Shown here one piece after another: positions 37,181 to 45,973 of a stretch of 62,678 nt of DNA. This DNA is from an uncultured Bacteroidales bacterium. GTDB lineage: Bacteria > Bacteroidota > Bacteroidia > Bacteroidales > F082. The translations under genes and the position numbers were made by a program. The stretch spans positions 1-62,678 of the forward strand of contig CAMYYV010000002.1 in NCBI GenBank assembly GCA_947303625.1, read 5' to 3'. The notes below the pieces were generated by a model, which saw nothing but the letters and a program-made list of their open reading frames with translations, was not told the origin of the DNA and searched no databases. Numbering within the stretch: the first letter of the stretch is position 1; each line of letters opens with the position of its first letter.

Positions 37181-37194
37181 GGCAGCAGCTCGTA

Positions 37195-38157
37195 TTAGAT
37201 GAGATGGGATGGCTTTTCGTTCTTGTCGTAGGTCAAATGGCGCTGGGCTTTTTCCTCATACATGTCGCCGATGGTCACTAACAAACCCGTCTCCTCCACG
37301 CTGCCAAAGCCTGGGTTGAGCGCCGTGCCAAACGAGCGCAATGTGGGCGACAGGTTCATATAGGCGTTGACCAAAGGCGGCACTGCGGCACCGCGTTCGC
37401 GGACGCTGCGCACCAAGATCTTGTAGTTGTCACGATAGTTGTCAGCAGTAAAGACAGCCTCCAACTGCGCCGGATCGGTCATAATGGGCAGGTTCAGCTC
37501 AGGCCTCGGGGCGACCAGATTCTCCTTGTCGGGGAAATGCTTTTGCATGAAATAGAGTATCATGTCGCGCGAGGTGCGTTCAAGCTGAGGATACATGGTC
37601 ACCTTACCGAAATAATACTTCGCCTCTGGATAGACGCCGATGAGAGAGCCCAAGCCATCCCACAGGTTGTCGAGCGAATAGAGGCCCTTAGAGAGACTCT
37701 TCGTCGGTTGGTAGGCCGGCTGCACAAACGAGCGGCCCAGCTCAAGAGTATAGGGCAGGTATTCCTTCACGAAACGTTCCGAATAAAGGAACAACTCACT
37801 CGTGGGCGTGTCAACCTGTCCGTTCTCATCCAAAGGCAACTTGTCGCACAGCAGGAAACGGTAGCCTCCCACGATGGCACGGTCGACGGGGTTCCAAACA
37901 ATCAACTGGAGGAAATAGTTGTCCTCGCGCGTGTCGAAGACATCAACGTCGCAGTCGAGGCCTGTGCCACCGCCAGCGTCGCGGAAACTGATCTCACGCA
38001 GGCGCCCAATCTCACGCATGATGTTGGGTGAATCGTGGGCCGAAAGGATGTAGATTTCATTACCGGCATTGTTAGTCTTGCGGAAAAACTTCTCGCGAGT
38101 CAGTTCGTCCATGATGGCCTCTACCGGCACGGGGTCGATGATATTCTGGATGTTCAT
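37195..38157 (-). CDS. glsB: Glycine N-acyltransferase-like protein (GlsB, OlsB-like GNAT)
   Basis: Probably transfers a 3-hydroxy fatty acyl group to the amino group of glycine, the first step of glycine-lipid synthesis described in Bacteroides thetaiotaomicron. The 320-residue protein has a GNAT-type fold like OlsB and hemolysin-like acyltransferases: [17 protein letters not shown], the hydrophobic strand [11 protein letters not shown], the central [10 protein letters not shown], and [13 protein letters not shown]. It overlaps the upstream PlsC-like gene by 4 bases, the same neighbour pair as glsB-glsA. Ornithine rather than glycine as amino acceptor cannot be excluded from sequence. These lipids occur in the membranes of gut Bacteroidales and affect stress tolerance. 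Confidence 0.82.
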   Translation of the reverse strand: MNIQNIIDPVPVEAIMDELTREKFFRKTNNAGNEIYILSAHDSPNIMREIGRLREISFRDAGGGTGLDCDVDVFDTREDNYFLQLIVWNPVDRAIVGGYRFLLCDKLPLDENGQVDTPTSELFLYSERFVKEYLPYTLELGRSFVQPAYQPTKSLSKGLYSLDNLWDGLGSLIGVYPEAKYYFGKVTMYPQLERTSRDMILYFMQKHFPDKENLVAPRPELNLPIMTDPAQLEAVFTADNYRDNYKILVRSVRERGAAVPPLVNAYMNLSPTLRSFGTALNPGFGSVEETGLLVTIGDMYEEKAQRHLTYDKNEKPSHLI

Positions 38158-39029
38158 ATCTTGTATTCCTTTGAAGGGTCAAACACTATGTTACAGTCAT
38201 TACCAAGTTGATAGGAGAAAGTGCGTAGCTTCTCGGCCCATTGCGCGTCGTTGAAACGACGGTCGAGAGTCTGGTAAGGGATGGGCTTGCCGAAGCTGAT
38301 AGTGAGCGTCTTGTTGCGCTGCTTGAAGAACTCGTCGACAAGGAAGGCCATCTCGATGTTCACCTTGATGCCCAAGCGTTTGCGCCAGCGGGCGAGGTTA
38401 TAGAAGAACTTGGAGTTGCGGCCTTCGATGTGGACAGGCACGATATCGCGCTGGTAGGCCTTCGACTTGGTGACGAAGGTTTTCTTCCAGTCGAGGTCCA
38501 TAATCTTGCCGCCCTTGGTCTTGCGCGAGCAAAGGCCGAAGGGGAAGTAGCATAGGGTGGCGTCGCCGGCAAAGGTCTCGTTGAAGAGCCTGAGACTCTC
38601 CTCTCGGTTAGCCGTGGCACTACCCACCTTGCTGACAGGGATGAAAATCGGCTGCAGGTTCTTCACAAACATCAAAAAGTCGTTGACAGGTGTCAGCGTC
38701 TCTCCCCTGCGGTTGCCCACCGCCCCGATGAGGGCTATGCCGTCAAGACCACCCAAGGGATGATTGGAGGCCACTAAGATGCGGTCACTCGCCATCAGGT
38801 TCTCTTCGCCTTCGACAATCACCTTCAGGTTAAAGTCGGCCACCACCGCGTTGATGAAGTCGAGACCCTGCTTGTCGGCATACTTCGTCAGGATCTCGTT
38901 GATGTCGTCCTCATGCAACAACCGCTGAATCTTGCGAAACAACCAGTTGGGCATGTGCTTCATCAGCTTAGGCACCTTGGCGGTGAAGATCTTCCTGAGA
39001 TCGATGAGGTTGCTCTGTTCCGGTTCCAT
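38154..39029 (-). CDS. glsA: Lyso-glycine-lipid O-acyltransferase-like protein (GlsA, PlsC family)
   Basis: Probably adds the second, ester-linked fatty acid to the N-acyl glycine made by the adjacent GlsB-like enzyme. The 291-residue protein has the acyltransferase block VASNHPLGGLDGIALIG, where NH and D are catalytic, and later blocks FIPVSKVGSATANREESL, CYFPFGLCSRKTKG and DIVPVHIEGRN. It is the first gene of the minus-strand run glsA-glsB-engB-leucine-rich protein and shares a 4-base overlap with glsB. A TATTTTTG box lies 25 bases before the start. It is divergent from the dcw cluster. Confidence 0.82.
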   Translation of the reverse strand: MEPEQSNLIDLRKIFTAKVPKLMKHMPNWLFRKIQRLLHEDDINEILTKYADKQGLDFINAVVADFNLKVIVEGEENLMASDRILVASNHPLGGLDGIALIGAVGNRRGETLTPVNDFLMFVKNLQPIFIPVSKVGSATANREESLRLFNETFAGDATLCYFPFGLCSRKTKGGKIMDLDWKKTFVTKSKAYQRDIVPVHIEGRNSKFFYNLARWRKRLGIKVNIEMAFLVDEFFKQRNKTLTISFGKPIPYQTLDRRFNDAQWAEKLRTFSYQLGNDCNIVFDPSKEYKI

Positions 39030-39053
39030 AATTGTAAACTAAGCTACAATCGG

Positions 39054-39061
39054 CAAAAATA
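39054..39061 (-). promoter_or_regulatory. Bacteroidota -7 box for glsA operon
   Basis: TATTTTTG on the minus strand, 24 bases before the glsA ATG. Confidence 0.6.
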
Positions 39062-39220
39062 GTAAAAAGAACGATGTGTTTGCTTTTTTTTGCCGAAAAA
39101 CACCTAAAAACCCACACAAAACAGAGATAATTAACATTTTATCCCTTTGAATGATAAATTATTAACAAAATATCAACAAAGTTATGAACATCTATTGTTG
39201 AAAACTTAACAAAAAATTTT
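39062..39220. other. AT-rich divergent spacer between glsA and mraZ
   Basis: No gene is visible. It holds three 9-mers resembling degenerate DnaA boxes (TTATCCCTT 39139, TTATTAACA 39159, TTATGAACA 39182); the last two differ from TTATNCACA at one position. Chance is a good explanation in such AT-rich DNA. Confidence 0.4.
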
Positions 39221-39255
39221 GTGTCGAAATGTGTCGAAAAATGGGAAAAAGTGTC
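39221..39255 (+). promoter_or_regulatory. Probable MraZ operator: 10-bp phased repeats
   Basis: Starting at 39221, 39231, 39241 and 39251, the 5-mers GTGTC, GTGTC, ATGGG and GTGTC recur exactly every 10 bases, separated by A-rich 5-mers. MraZ is known to bind tandem G-rich repeats at 10-bp spacing upstream of its own gene. The last repeat abuts the -7 box, so occupancy should block transcription. Confidence 0.7.
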
Positions 39256-39263
39256 TACCTTTG
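39256..39263 (+). promoter_or_regulatory. Bacteroidota -7 box of the dcw cluster
   Basis: TACCTTTG, 26 bases before mraZ ATG 39290. It shows that the longer mraZ frame from 39221 is not translated. Confidence 0.7.
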
Positions 39264-39289
39264 CAGCTGAAAAACCGAAAGGAAGAAAA

Positions 39290-39742
39290 ATGAGTTACTT
39301 GGTGGGACATTACAATTGCAAACTGGACGCGAAAGGCCGTGTTTTGGTGCCTAGCGAGTTCAAGGAACAATTGGGCGACCTGGTGGAAGAAGGCTTCGTG
39401 CTCCGCCCGGGTCTGCATGCCCACTGCCTAGAGCTTTACACGAAGCAGGACTGGACTGAGGTGCAGGACCAACTGCGCGCCAAGTTCAGCCAGTTCAACA
39501 AAAAAGAGGAAGCTGCGATGCGCCGCTACGACGCTGGTTCGCGGTTCGTGAAGCTCGACGCCAGCGGGCGTCTGCTCATCACCAAGGACCTGATTGAAAA
39601 GGCATCGTTAGTCAAAGACATCGTCATCACCTCGGTGACGACGAAGATGGAAATCTGGGACAAAGACCTTTACGAGCAGTCAATCAACGAAGACCTCACC
39701 GACGAGGAGTTCTTCAGCTTACTGAGCGAAAACATAAAATAA
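39290..39742 (+). CDS. mraZ: Transcriptional regulator MraZ
   Basis: A DNA-binding regulator of the division and cell-wall cluster and the first gene of that cluster. The 150-residue protein has two AbrB/SpoVT-like halves, each with its DxxGR motif: LDAKGRVLVPSEFKEQL and LDASGRLLITKDLIEKA. MraZ forms a ring-shaped multimer that binds repeated sites in front of its own promoter, and the phased repeats upstream fit this. The chosen ATG at 39290 gives MSYLVGHYNCKLDAKGR, the family-like start; the extra 23 codons upstream would overlap the operator and promoter. rsmH follows after 17 bases. Confidence 0.95.
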   Translation: MSYLVGHYNCKLDAKGRVLVPSEFKEQLGDLVEEGFVLRPGLHAHCLELYTKQDWTEVQDQLRAKFSQFNKKEEAAMRRYDAGSRFVKLDASGRLLITKDLIEKASLVKDIVITSVTTKMEIWDKDLYEQSINEDLTDEEFFSLLSENIK

Positions 39743-39759
39743 TACAGAGGAGGGATACG

Positions 39760-40653
39760 ATGTATCACAATCCGGTCATGTTGGAAGAATGTGTCGGGGG
39801 CTTGAACATTCACCCCGATGGCGTGTATGCCGACGTCACCTTTGGCGGCGGTGGCCATGCCCGTGCCATCCTCGACCGACTCACCACAGGACACCTCTAT
39901 GCTTTCGATCAGGACGAAGATGCCGCCGCCAACGCCTTCGACGACGAACGCTTCACCTTCATCCCGCAAAACTTCAGGTATTTCAAGAACTTCATCCAGC
40001 TCTACCATGGCGGCAAAATCGACGGCGTCATCGCCGACCTGGGCGTGTCGTCGCACCAGTTCGACACTCCTGAGAAAGGCTTCTCAACCCGCTTCGACGG
40101 TCCCCTCGACATGCGCATGAGCCAGCTGACACCCAACGACGCTGCCACCGTGGTGAACACCTACGACCACGCCGACCTCACACGCATCCTGCGCCTTTAC
40201 GGCGAACTGCCCCAGCCACAACTCATCGCCTCCGACATCGTCATGGCACGCGACGCCGAGCCCATCGAGACCACGGAACAACTGAAAGCCGCCGTGCAAC
40301 GCCGCCTGCCCCGAGGCAAGGAGAACAAAATGCTGGCACAGATCTTCCAGGCACTGCGCATCGAGGTCAACCAAGAGCTGGATGCCCTCACCTCGTTCCT
40401 CTCCCAATGCCCCGACGTACTGAAGGAAGGCGGACGCTTAGTGGTGATGTCGTATCACTCACTTGAAGACCGTATCGTGAAGAACTTCATGAAGACAGGC
40501 AATGCCGAAGGCAAGGAAGAGAAGGATTTCTTCGGCAACCTGCTCACCCCCTATCACATCATCACGCGCAAGCCCATCACTGCCACCGACGAAGAGATGG
40601 AACGCAACAGCAGGGCACGTAGCGCAAAACTCAGAATTGCAGAAAGGATCTAA
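39760..40653 (+). CDS. rsmH: 16S rRNA (cytosine-1402 N4) methyltransferase RsmH
   Basis: Methylates N4 of C1402 in the decoding centre of 16S rRNA using S-adenosylmethionine. The 297-residue protein begins MYHNPVMLEECVGGL. It contains the SAM-binding VYADVTFGGGGHARAIL, YAFDQDEDA, and the substrate-binding IADLGVSSHQFDTPEKGFS and DMRMSQ. The late motif VMSYHSLEDRIVKNF and the C-terminal NSRARSAKLRIAER complete the family pattern. It is the standard second gene of the dcw cluster; ftsL starts 3 bases after its stop codon. Confidence 0.97.
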   Translation: MYHNPVMLEECVGGLNIHPDGVYADVTFGGGGHARAILDRLTTGHLYAFDQDEDAAANAFDDERFTFIPQNFRYFKNFIQLYHGGKIDGVIADLGVSSHQFDTPEKGFSTRFDGPLDMRMSQLTPNDAATVVNTYDHADLTRILRLYGELPQPQLIASDIVMARDAEPIETTEQLKAAVQRRLPRGKENKMLAQIFQALRIEVNQELDALTSFLSQCPDVLKEGGRLVVMSYHSLEDRIVKNFMKTGNAEGKEEKDFFGNLLTPYHIITRKPITATDEEMERNSRARSAKLRIAERI

Positions 40654-40656
40654 GCC

Positions 40657-41034
40657 ATGGAAGAACAGAAAGAAAAGAAAGAGAAAAAAGAGAAAAAGAA
40701 AAAGAGGAGAGTGATGTCAATCTTGGGAGGCAAGTTCCTCGTAAGAGAAGAGATCTCGAAACAATTCCCGTTCATGGTCTACGTAACCTTGTTACTCATG
40801 ACCATCATCACCAACACCTACATCGCTGAAGGACGCACCCGCGAGCTCGCCAAGACCTCGAAGCGCCTCAACGACCTACAGGTGGAATACGTACAGATCA
40901 AGTCGGATATCATGGAGGCCTCCAAACAGTCGGTGCTGGTCAAAAAGCTGGAAGGCACCGGCCTTAAAGAAGCCATCACGCCGCTGAAACGCATCGAAGT
41001 GGAACAACCCGTAAAGCAGGAGGAACAGCCATGA
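40657..41034 (+). CDS. ftsL: FtsL-like divisome protein
   Basis: A small bitopic division protein of 125 residues: a very basic cytoplasmic tail (many Lys and Glu-Lys repeats in the first 20 residues), one transmembrane helix (FMVYVTLLLMTIITNTYIA), then a periplasmic coiled coil (KTSKRLNDLQVEYVQIKSDIM). FtsL sequences are poorly conserved, so the call rests on size, topology and position between rsmH and ftsI. The protein would bind FtsB/DivIC and FtsQ and help activate FtsWI. Its last codon overlaps the ftsI start by 4 bases (ATGA). Confidence 0.85.
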   Translation: MEEQKEKKEKKEKKKKRRVMSILGGKFLVREEISKQFPFMVYVTLLLMTIITNTYIAEGRTRELAKTSKRLNDLQVEYVQIKSDIMEASKQSVLVKKLEGTGLKEAITPLKRIEVEQPVKQEEQP

Positions 41035-43181
41035 CAACCGACCCGAAAACCGACACCCTTTGGAAGACCTATCTGGTGTACTTCCTCGTCCTCCTCTTTG
41101 GCATCGCCATCATTGTGAAGATCATTTTGGTGCAGACCAAAGACAGCAAAGAGCTGCAAAACCTGGCAGAGAAGCAGGAATACCGAATGCAGACGATAGA
41201 GGCCTCGCGCGGCAACATCTACTCGTCGGACGGCCAGCTGATGGCCACCTCCATCCCACTCTACGACGTATTCTTCGACTACAAGTCCGTCGACTCGGCC
41301 TACCTCGCCGACAACATCGACTCGCTTTGCCGCCAGATGGCCGAGCTGCTGCCCAAACGCAACGCCGCCGAATGGAAGGACTTTTTCGCACAAGGCATGG
41401 CCAAAGGCAACCGCCACTACAAGATCGCACTCAACATCACCCAGCCCGAGCTGCGAAAGATGCAGAGCTTCGTCATCTTCAACCGCGGCCCCTACAAAGG
41501 CGGCATCATCACCGAGAAGAAGATACGTCGTGAGCGTCCCTACAAGGAACTCGCAAGCCTCATTCTCGGCATGGCCAACGAAGAGAAAGGCTACTACTTC
41601 GGCATCGAAGGCGCTTACAACGACTACCTCAAGGGTCAAAACGGACAACAGTTGGTGAGAAGGATCCACAATGGAGGCATTGTCCCCATCGACTCGGACG
41701 AGAACGTCGAGGCGCGCAACGGCGACGACGTGGTCACCACCTTCGACATCAAACTGCAAGACATCGTGGAGAGCGCTCTCAACCACACCCTCACCGAAAA
41801 CAAGGCCGAGCAGGGTTGCGCCATCCTGATGGATGTGGAGACCGGCTATGTGAGAGCCTTGGCCAACCTGAGACTCAACCACGAGACAGGCAAATACGAG
41901 GAGTCGTACAACGTGGCCCTCGGCGAACGCTATGAGCCTGGCTCGGTGTTCAAGATCGCTTCTATGGTCGTCATCCTAAACCATAAAGACCTCCAACTCA
42001 ACGACAGGGTAAACATCGGAACGGGACCCATCCAGTTCTCGAACCGTGTGATGAAAGACGACCACAGCTTCGCCAAAGGCGGTGTCTGCACCGTTCAGGA
42101 GGTCATCGAGCAGTCGTCGAACAAAGGTACTGCCGTGTTGGTCACCCGCACCTTTGCAGCCCATCCCGAGCAATATGTCAACGGGCTCTATGCATTGGGC
42201 TTGAACAAGAAAATCGGCACTGGGATCTACGGTGAGGCCCAGCCCGTTATCAAAGACCCGAAGGACAAGGACAAACCTGGTGGATGGTCGAAGGTGACGC
42301 TGCCCTGGATGTCGATTGGTTACGAAGTCAACGTGACACCCATGCATCTCATCACGCTTTACAACGCCATCGCCAACGGTGGCCGCATGATGAAGCCTCA
42401 ATTTGTGACCGAGGTGCGTCGTGGCAACCAAGTCATCGAGCATTTCGACCCCATCGTCCTCAACGAGCAAATCGCCCCACCCGATGCCATCGAGAAGCTG
42501 CAGACCATGCTGGAAGGCGTGGCCATCAGAGGCACCGCGAAGCGTCAGTTCCAAGGCTGCGTCGTCAACGTGGCCGGCAAGACGGGCACCGCACAGTATT
42601 ACGACCGTGTACAGGGCTATGCCTACCACGAGCCGGGCATCGGACGCAAACTATACAACACCACCTTCGTGGGTTACTTCCCTGCCGAGAAGCCGCGCTA
42701 CAGCTGCATCGTCATGGTGAGCCGCGCCCGTGGCCGCTACTGGGCCGCCGGCGGCGTGTCGGCACCTGGCTTCAGGGAGATAGCAGAGAAGGTCTATGCC
42801 ATGCGCATCGGCACCCAAGACGACGACACGACCATCATAGCGCCACGGCAGCCCAAAGGCCCCGTCATAGCGCGCCACGACAAGGAGAAAAACTACCTCA
42901 ATGGCATTAACAGGTCATGCACCGACTTGGCCATCAACGGCGAATGGGTCACCGTGGAACGCACCAACGACGGCGAAACATACATCCGCGAGGCACAGCT
43001 AGCCGACAACATCGTTCCCAACGTGGTAGGCATGGACATCACCGATGCCGTCTATCTTTTGGAGAACATGGGACTCAAGACTGACTTCACTGGTCAAGGC
43101 GCCATCACCGAACAGTCGCTGCACGCAGGCGACACCCTCAAACCCAACAGTGTCATTCACCTTAAACTGGAAAAGAAATGA
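41031..43181 (+). CDS. ftsI: Penicillin-binding protein FtsI/PBP3 (septal transpeptidase)
   Basis: Septal peptidoglycan transpeptidase partnered with FtsW. The 716-residue protein has a short cytoplasmic tail, one transmembrane helix (YLVYFLVLLFGIAIIVKII), and a pedestal domain with the conserved RGNIYSSDGQLMATS. The transpeptidase domain has SVFK (active-site Ser) in YEPGSVFKIAS, SSN in VIEQSSNKGT and KTG in AGKTGTAQYY. A C-terminal PASTA domain (IVPNVVGMDITDAVYLLENM) is present, as in Bacteroidota FtsI. It overlaps ftsL and murE by 4 bases each, indicating translational coupling. Confidence 0.96.
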   Translation: MTTDPKTDTLWKTYLVYFLVLLFGIAIIVKIILVQTKDSKELQNLAEKQEYRMQTIEASRGNIYSSDGQLMATSIPLYDVFFDYKSVDSAYLADNIDSLCRQMAELLPKRNAAEWKDFFAQGMAKGNRHYKIALNITQPELRKMQSFVIFNRGPYKGGIITEKKIRRERPYKELASLILGMANEEKGYYFGIEGAYNDYLKGQNGQQLVRRIHNGGIVPIDSDENVEARNGDDVVTTFDIKLQDIVESALNHTLTENKAEQGCAILMDVETGYVRALANLRLNHETGKYEESYNVALGERYEPGSVFKIASMVVILNHKDLQLNDRVNIGTGPIQFSNRVMKDDHSFAKGGVCTVQEVIEQSSNKGTAVLVTRTFAAHPEQYVNGLYALGLNKKIGTGIYGEAQPVIKDPKDKDKPGGWSKVTLPWMSIGYEVNVTPMHLITLYNAIANGGRMMKPQFVTEVRRGNQVIEHFDPIVLNEQIAPPDAIEKLQTMLEGVAIRGTAKRQFQGCVVNVAGKTGTAQYYDRVQGYAYHEPGIGRKLYNTTFVGYFPAEKPRYSCIVMVSRARGRYWAAGGVSAPGFREIAEKVYAMRIGTQDDDTTIIAPRQPKGPVIARHDKEKNYLNGINRSCTDLAINGEWVTVERTNDGETYIREAQLADNIVPNVVGMDITDAVYLLENMGLKTDFTGQGAITEQSLHAGDTLKPNSVIHLKLEKK

Positions 43182-44635
43182 AGCTCAAAGAGATTTTGGT
43201 CAACTGCAACCTTTTGGAAATCATCGGCAACAAGGACATCGACATCCTCGACATCGCCTTCGATTCACGCAAGGTAGCGTCAGGAACGCTGTTTTTCGCC
43301 GTGAAGGGCACCCAAGCCGACGGCCACGACTACATCGACAAAGCCATCGAGCAAGGCGCCTCGGCCATCGTGTGCGAGAAAATGCCACGCAAGAAAGCGG
43401 AACAGGTGACCTATGTGAAAGTCGACAACTCAGCCTACGTTTTAGGCATGTCGGCCTCCAATTTCTTTGGCAACCCATCGGAAAAGCTGCGCTTGGTGGG
43501 CGTGACCGGCACCAACGGCAAGACCACCATCGCCACCTTATTATATAGGCTCTTCACCGAGGCAGGCTACAGTTGCGGCCTGCTCTCCACCATCGAGAAC
43601 ATAGTGGGCCGCGACGTCGTCGCCGCCACCCACACTACCCCCGACCCCATCGAACTGAACACATTGCTGCAAAAGATGGTGGAGAAAGGCTGCGAATACG
43701 CCTTCATGGAGGTGAGCTCGCACAGCGTGGCGCAAGACCGAATCGCGGGGCTGCACTTCGCCGGCGGCATCTTCACCAACCTCACCCACGACCACCTCGA
43801 CTACCACAAGACTATGGCCAACTACCGCAACGCCAAGAAAAAATTCTTCGATGGCCTACCCCAGTCGGCCTTCGCCCTCACCAACCTCGACGACAAAAAC
43901 GGCGCCTTCATGCTGCAAAACACCAAGGCCCGCAAACTGAGCTACGCCTTGAAACACGACGCCGACTTCAAGGGCATCGTCATGGAGAGCCACTTCGACG
44001 GCATGCTGCTCAAGGTGAACGGCACCGAGGTGTACACACAACTGGTGGGCGGATTCAACGCCAGCAACCTGTTGGCCATCTACGGCGCAGCCCTCTCATT
44101 GGGCTTCCACAAAGATGAGCTACTCGTGGAAATCAGCAAGCTACGCGGTGCCAACGGACGCTTCGACATGGTGCACTCGGCCAAAGGCATCGTCGGCATC
44201 GTCGACTACGCCCACACCCCCGACGCCTTAGAGAACGTGCTCGTCACCATCAACGAAGTGCGGTGCCACAAGGAGACGCTTATCACCATCGTTGGCTGCG
44301 GCGGCAACCGCGACGCAACCAAACGCCCTGAGATGGCCGCCGTGGCCGTCAAGCTGAGCGACCGCGTCATCCTCACCAGCGACAACCCGCGCTACGAAGA
44401 CCCCGACGAAATCATCCGCCAAATGAGGGTCGGCATCACAGAAGAAGACACCCACAAGGTGCTGAGCATCACTAACCGTGGCGAGGCCATCCGCACTGCC
44501 GTAGCCTTGGCCAAACCGGGTGACATCATCCTCTTGGCTGGCAAAGGCCATGAGAATTACCAGGAAATCAACGGAGTAAAGAACCATTTCGACGACAAGG
44601 AAGCCTTGTCGCAAGCTTTCAAGGAGGCTGAATAA
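43178..44635 (+). CDS. murE: UDP-MurNAc-tripeptide synthetase MurE (meso-DAP adding)
   Basis: Adds the third stem-peptide residue to UDP-MurNAc-L-Ala-D-Glu in the cytoplasm. The 485-residue protein has the N-terminal Mur domain (IAFDSRKVASGTLFFAVKG), the ATP-binding VTGTNGKTTIATLL, HTTPDP and the central-domain segment FMEVSSHSVAQDRIAGL. The C-terminal domain has VDYAHTPDALENVL and the motif DNPRYEDPDEI, which is diagnostic for meso-diaminopimelate rather than lysine. Its stop codon shares a base with the mraY start codon. Its substrate requires a MurD activity, but the local murD is incomplete. Confidence 0.97.
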   Translation: MKLKEILVNCNLLEIIGNKDIDILDIAFDSRKVASGTLFFAVKGTQADGHDYIDKAIEQGASAIVCEKMPRKKAEQVTYVKVDNSAYVLGMSASNFFGNPSEKLRLVGVTGTNGKTTIATLLYRLFTEAGYSCGLLSTIENIVGRDVVAATHTTPDPIELNTLLQKMVEKGCEYAFMEVSSHSVAQDRIAGLHFAGGIFTNLTHDHLDYHKTMANYRNAKKKFFDGLPQSAFALTNLDDKNGAFMLQNTKARKLSYALKHDADFKGIVMESHFDGMLLKVNGTEVYTQLVGGFNASNLLAIYGAALSLGFHKDELLVEISKLRGANGRFDMVHSAKGIVGIVDYAHTPDALENVLVTINEVRCHKETLITIVGCGGNRDATKRPEMAAVAVKLSDRVILTSDNPRYEDPDEIIRQMRVGITEEDTHKVLSITNRGEAIRTAVALAKPGDIILLAGKGHENYQEINGVKNHFDDKEALSQAFKEAE

Positions 44636-45912
44636 TGCTGTACTATCTCTTCAACTACCTCGACCAACACGACTTCCCCGGAGCAGGTGTGTTCAACTAC
44701 GTCACCTTCCGTGCAGCTGTGGCCATCATCATCGCCCTCATCGTCGCGGTGTGGTTCGGCAACTGGTTCATCAAGATGCTGAAACGCAAAAACATCAGCG
44801 AGACTCAGCGCGACGCCTCCATCGACCCTTACAATACGAAAAAGATTGGTGTGCCCACTATGGGCGGTGTCATCATCATCATGGCCATCCTGGTGCCCGT
44901 GCTCCTCGTCTGTAAGCTCGATAGCGTCTACACCATCCTGATGGTCATCACCACCCTTATCCTCGGACTGCTGGGCTTTGCCGACGACTACACCAAGACC
45001 TTCAAGCACAAAAAAGACGGCATGAAACCCATCTTCAAGTTAGGTGGACAAATTGTGTTGGGCCTCATCGTCGGACTCACGCTACGTTTCAGCCCCGCCG
45101 TACAAATCAACGAGAAGGTAGAGGTAAAGATAGAAGAAAACAAAGAAGTCGTCTGGAAGAGTCCCGACGTGAAGTCGACACGTACCACCATCCCCTTCGT
45201 GAAGAGCCACGACCTCAATTACGCCGACATGTTCCGTTGGGCCGGCGAGAAGTGGATGTACAACCTGGCATGGGTGTTCCTCGTGTTGCTCACCGTCTTC
45301 GTGGTGGCCGCCGTCAGCAACGGCTCCAACCTCAACGATGGTATGGACGGCATGGCATCGGGCAACTCGGCCATCATAGGCCTCACCCTGCTGCTGTTGG
45401 CCTACATCTCCAGTAACGCCAAGACTGCAAGCTACCTCAACCTAATGTATATCCCTGGCAGCGAGGAACTTGTGGTATTCATGGCCGCCTTCGTAGGCGC
45501 CCTCATCGGCTTCCTGTGGTTCAACTCGTTCCCCGCCCAGATCTTCATGGGCGACACGGGCAGCTTGACCATCGGCGGCATCATCGCCGTGTCGGCCATC
45601 ATCATGCACAAAGAGCTGCTACTGCCTCTGCTCTGCGGCGTGTTCCTCTTCGAGATCCTCTCCGACCTCGACGTGAAACGCTTCGTCAAGACAGGCAAGA
45701 AACACCGTATTTGGAAGACGGCACCCTTGCACGACCACTTCCGCATGAGCTACAGCAAATTCAAAGAGAAATGGCCCAACTCGTCCGTCACCTTCAAAGG
45801 TTACGGCGAAGGCCACAACAACGTCCACCACGAGGTGAAGATCACCCTCCGCTTCTGGATCGTGACCATCCTCCTGGCCGCATTCACATTGATCACATTC
45901 AAGATTAGATAA
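44635..45912 (+). CDS. mraY: Phospho-MurNAc-pentapeptide transferase MraY
   Basis: Makes lipid I by moving phospho-MurNAc-pentapeptide to undecaprenyl phosphate in the inner membrane. The 425-residue multi-pass protein has the conserved loops GVPTMGGVIIIM, GFADDYTKTF with the catalytic Asp pair, NGSNLNDGMDGMASG, and FMGDTGSLTIGG followed by the His-rich LHDHFR. It is somewhat longer than the E. coli enzyme (360) because of an insert after the fourth helix (KVEVKIEENKEVVWK region), as seen in other Bacteroidota. It overlaps murE by one base and is followed by a 61-base gap containing a palindrome. Confidence 0.96.
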   Translation: MLYYLFNYLDQHDFPGAGVFNYVTFRAAVAIIIALIVAVWFGNWFIKMLKRKNISETQRDASIDPYNTKKIGVPTMGGVIIIMAILVPVLLVCKLDSVYTILMVITTLILGLLGFADDYTKTFKHKKDGMKPIFKLGGQIVLGLIVGLTLRFSPAVQINEKVEVKIEENKEVVWKSPDVKSTRTTIPFVKSHDLNYADMFRWAGEKWMYNLAWVFLVLLTVFVVAAVSNGSNLNDGMDGMASGNSAIIGLTLLLLAYISSNAKTASYLNLMYIPGSEELVVFMAAFVGALIGFLWFNSFPAQIFMGDTGSLTIGGIIAVSAIIMHKELLLPLLCGVFLFEILSDLDVKRFVKTGKKHRIWKTAPLHDHFRMSYSKFKEKWPNSSVTFKGYGEGHNNVHHEVKITLRFWIVTILLAAFTLITFKIR

Positions 45913-45921
45913 ACCCATCGA

Positions 45922-45953
45922 ACCATTGTAAAAACGCACGGCAGTGCGTCTCA
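45922..45953. repeat. Small palindromic element between mraY and the murD remnant
   Basis: ACGCAC (45934-45939) and GTGCGT (45944-45949) form a hairpin around GGCA. The extended context (GTA..A-ACGCACGGCAGTGCGTCTC) resembles a dispersed GTAGAGACGCAC-type palindrome common in Bacteroidota intergenic DNA; that likeness is from memory. Confidence 0.55.
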
Positions 45954-45973
45954 ACTGATAACCGCAAACTGCT

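Noticed and set aside
39062-39220. Replication origin between glsA and mraZ
   Set aside because: Only degenerate DnaA-like words in AT-rich DNA, with no dnaA, dnaN or box cluster nearby.
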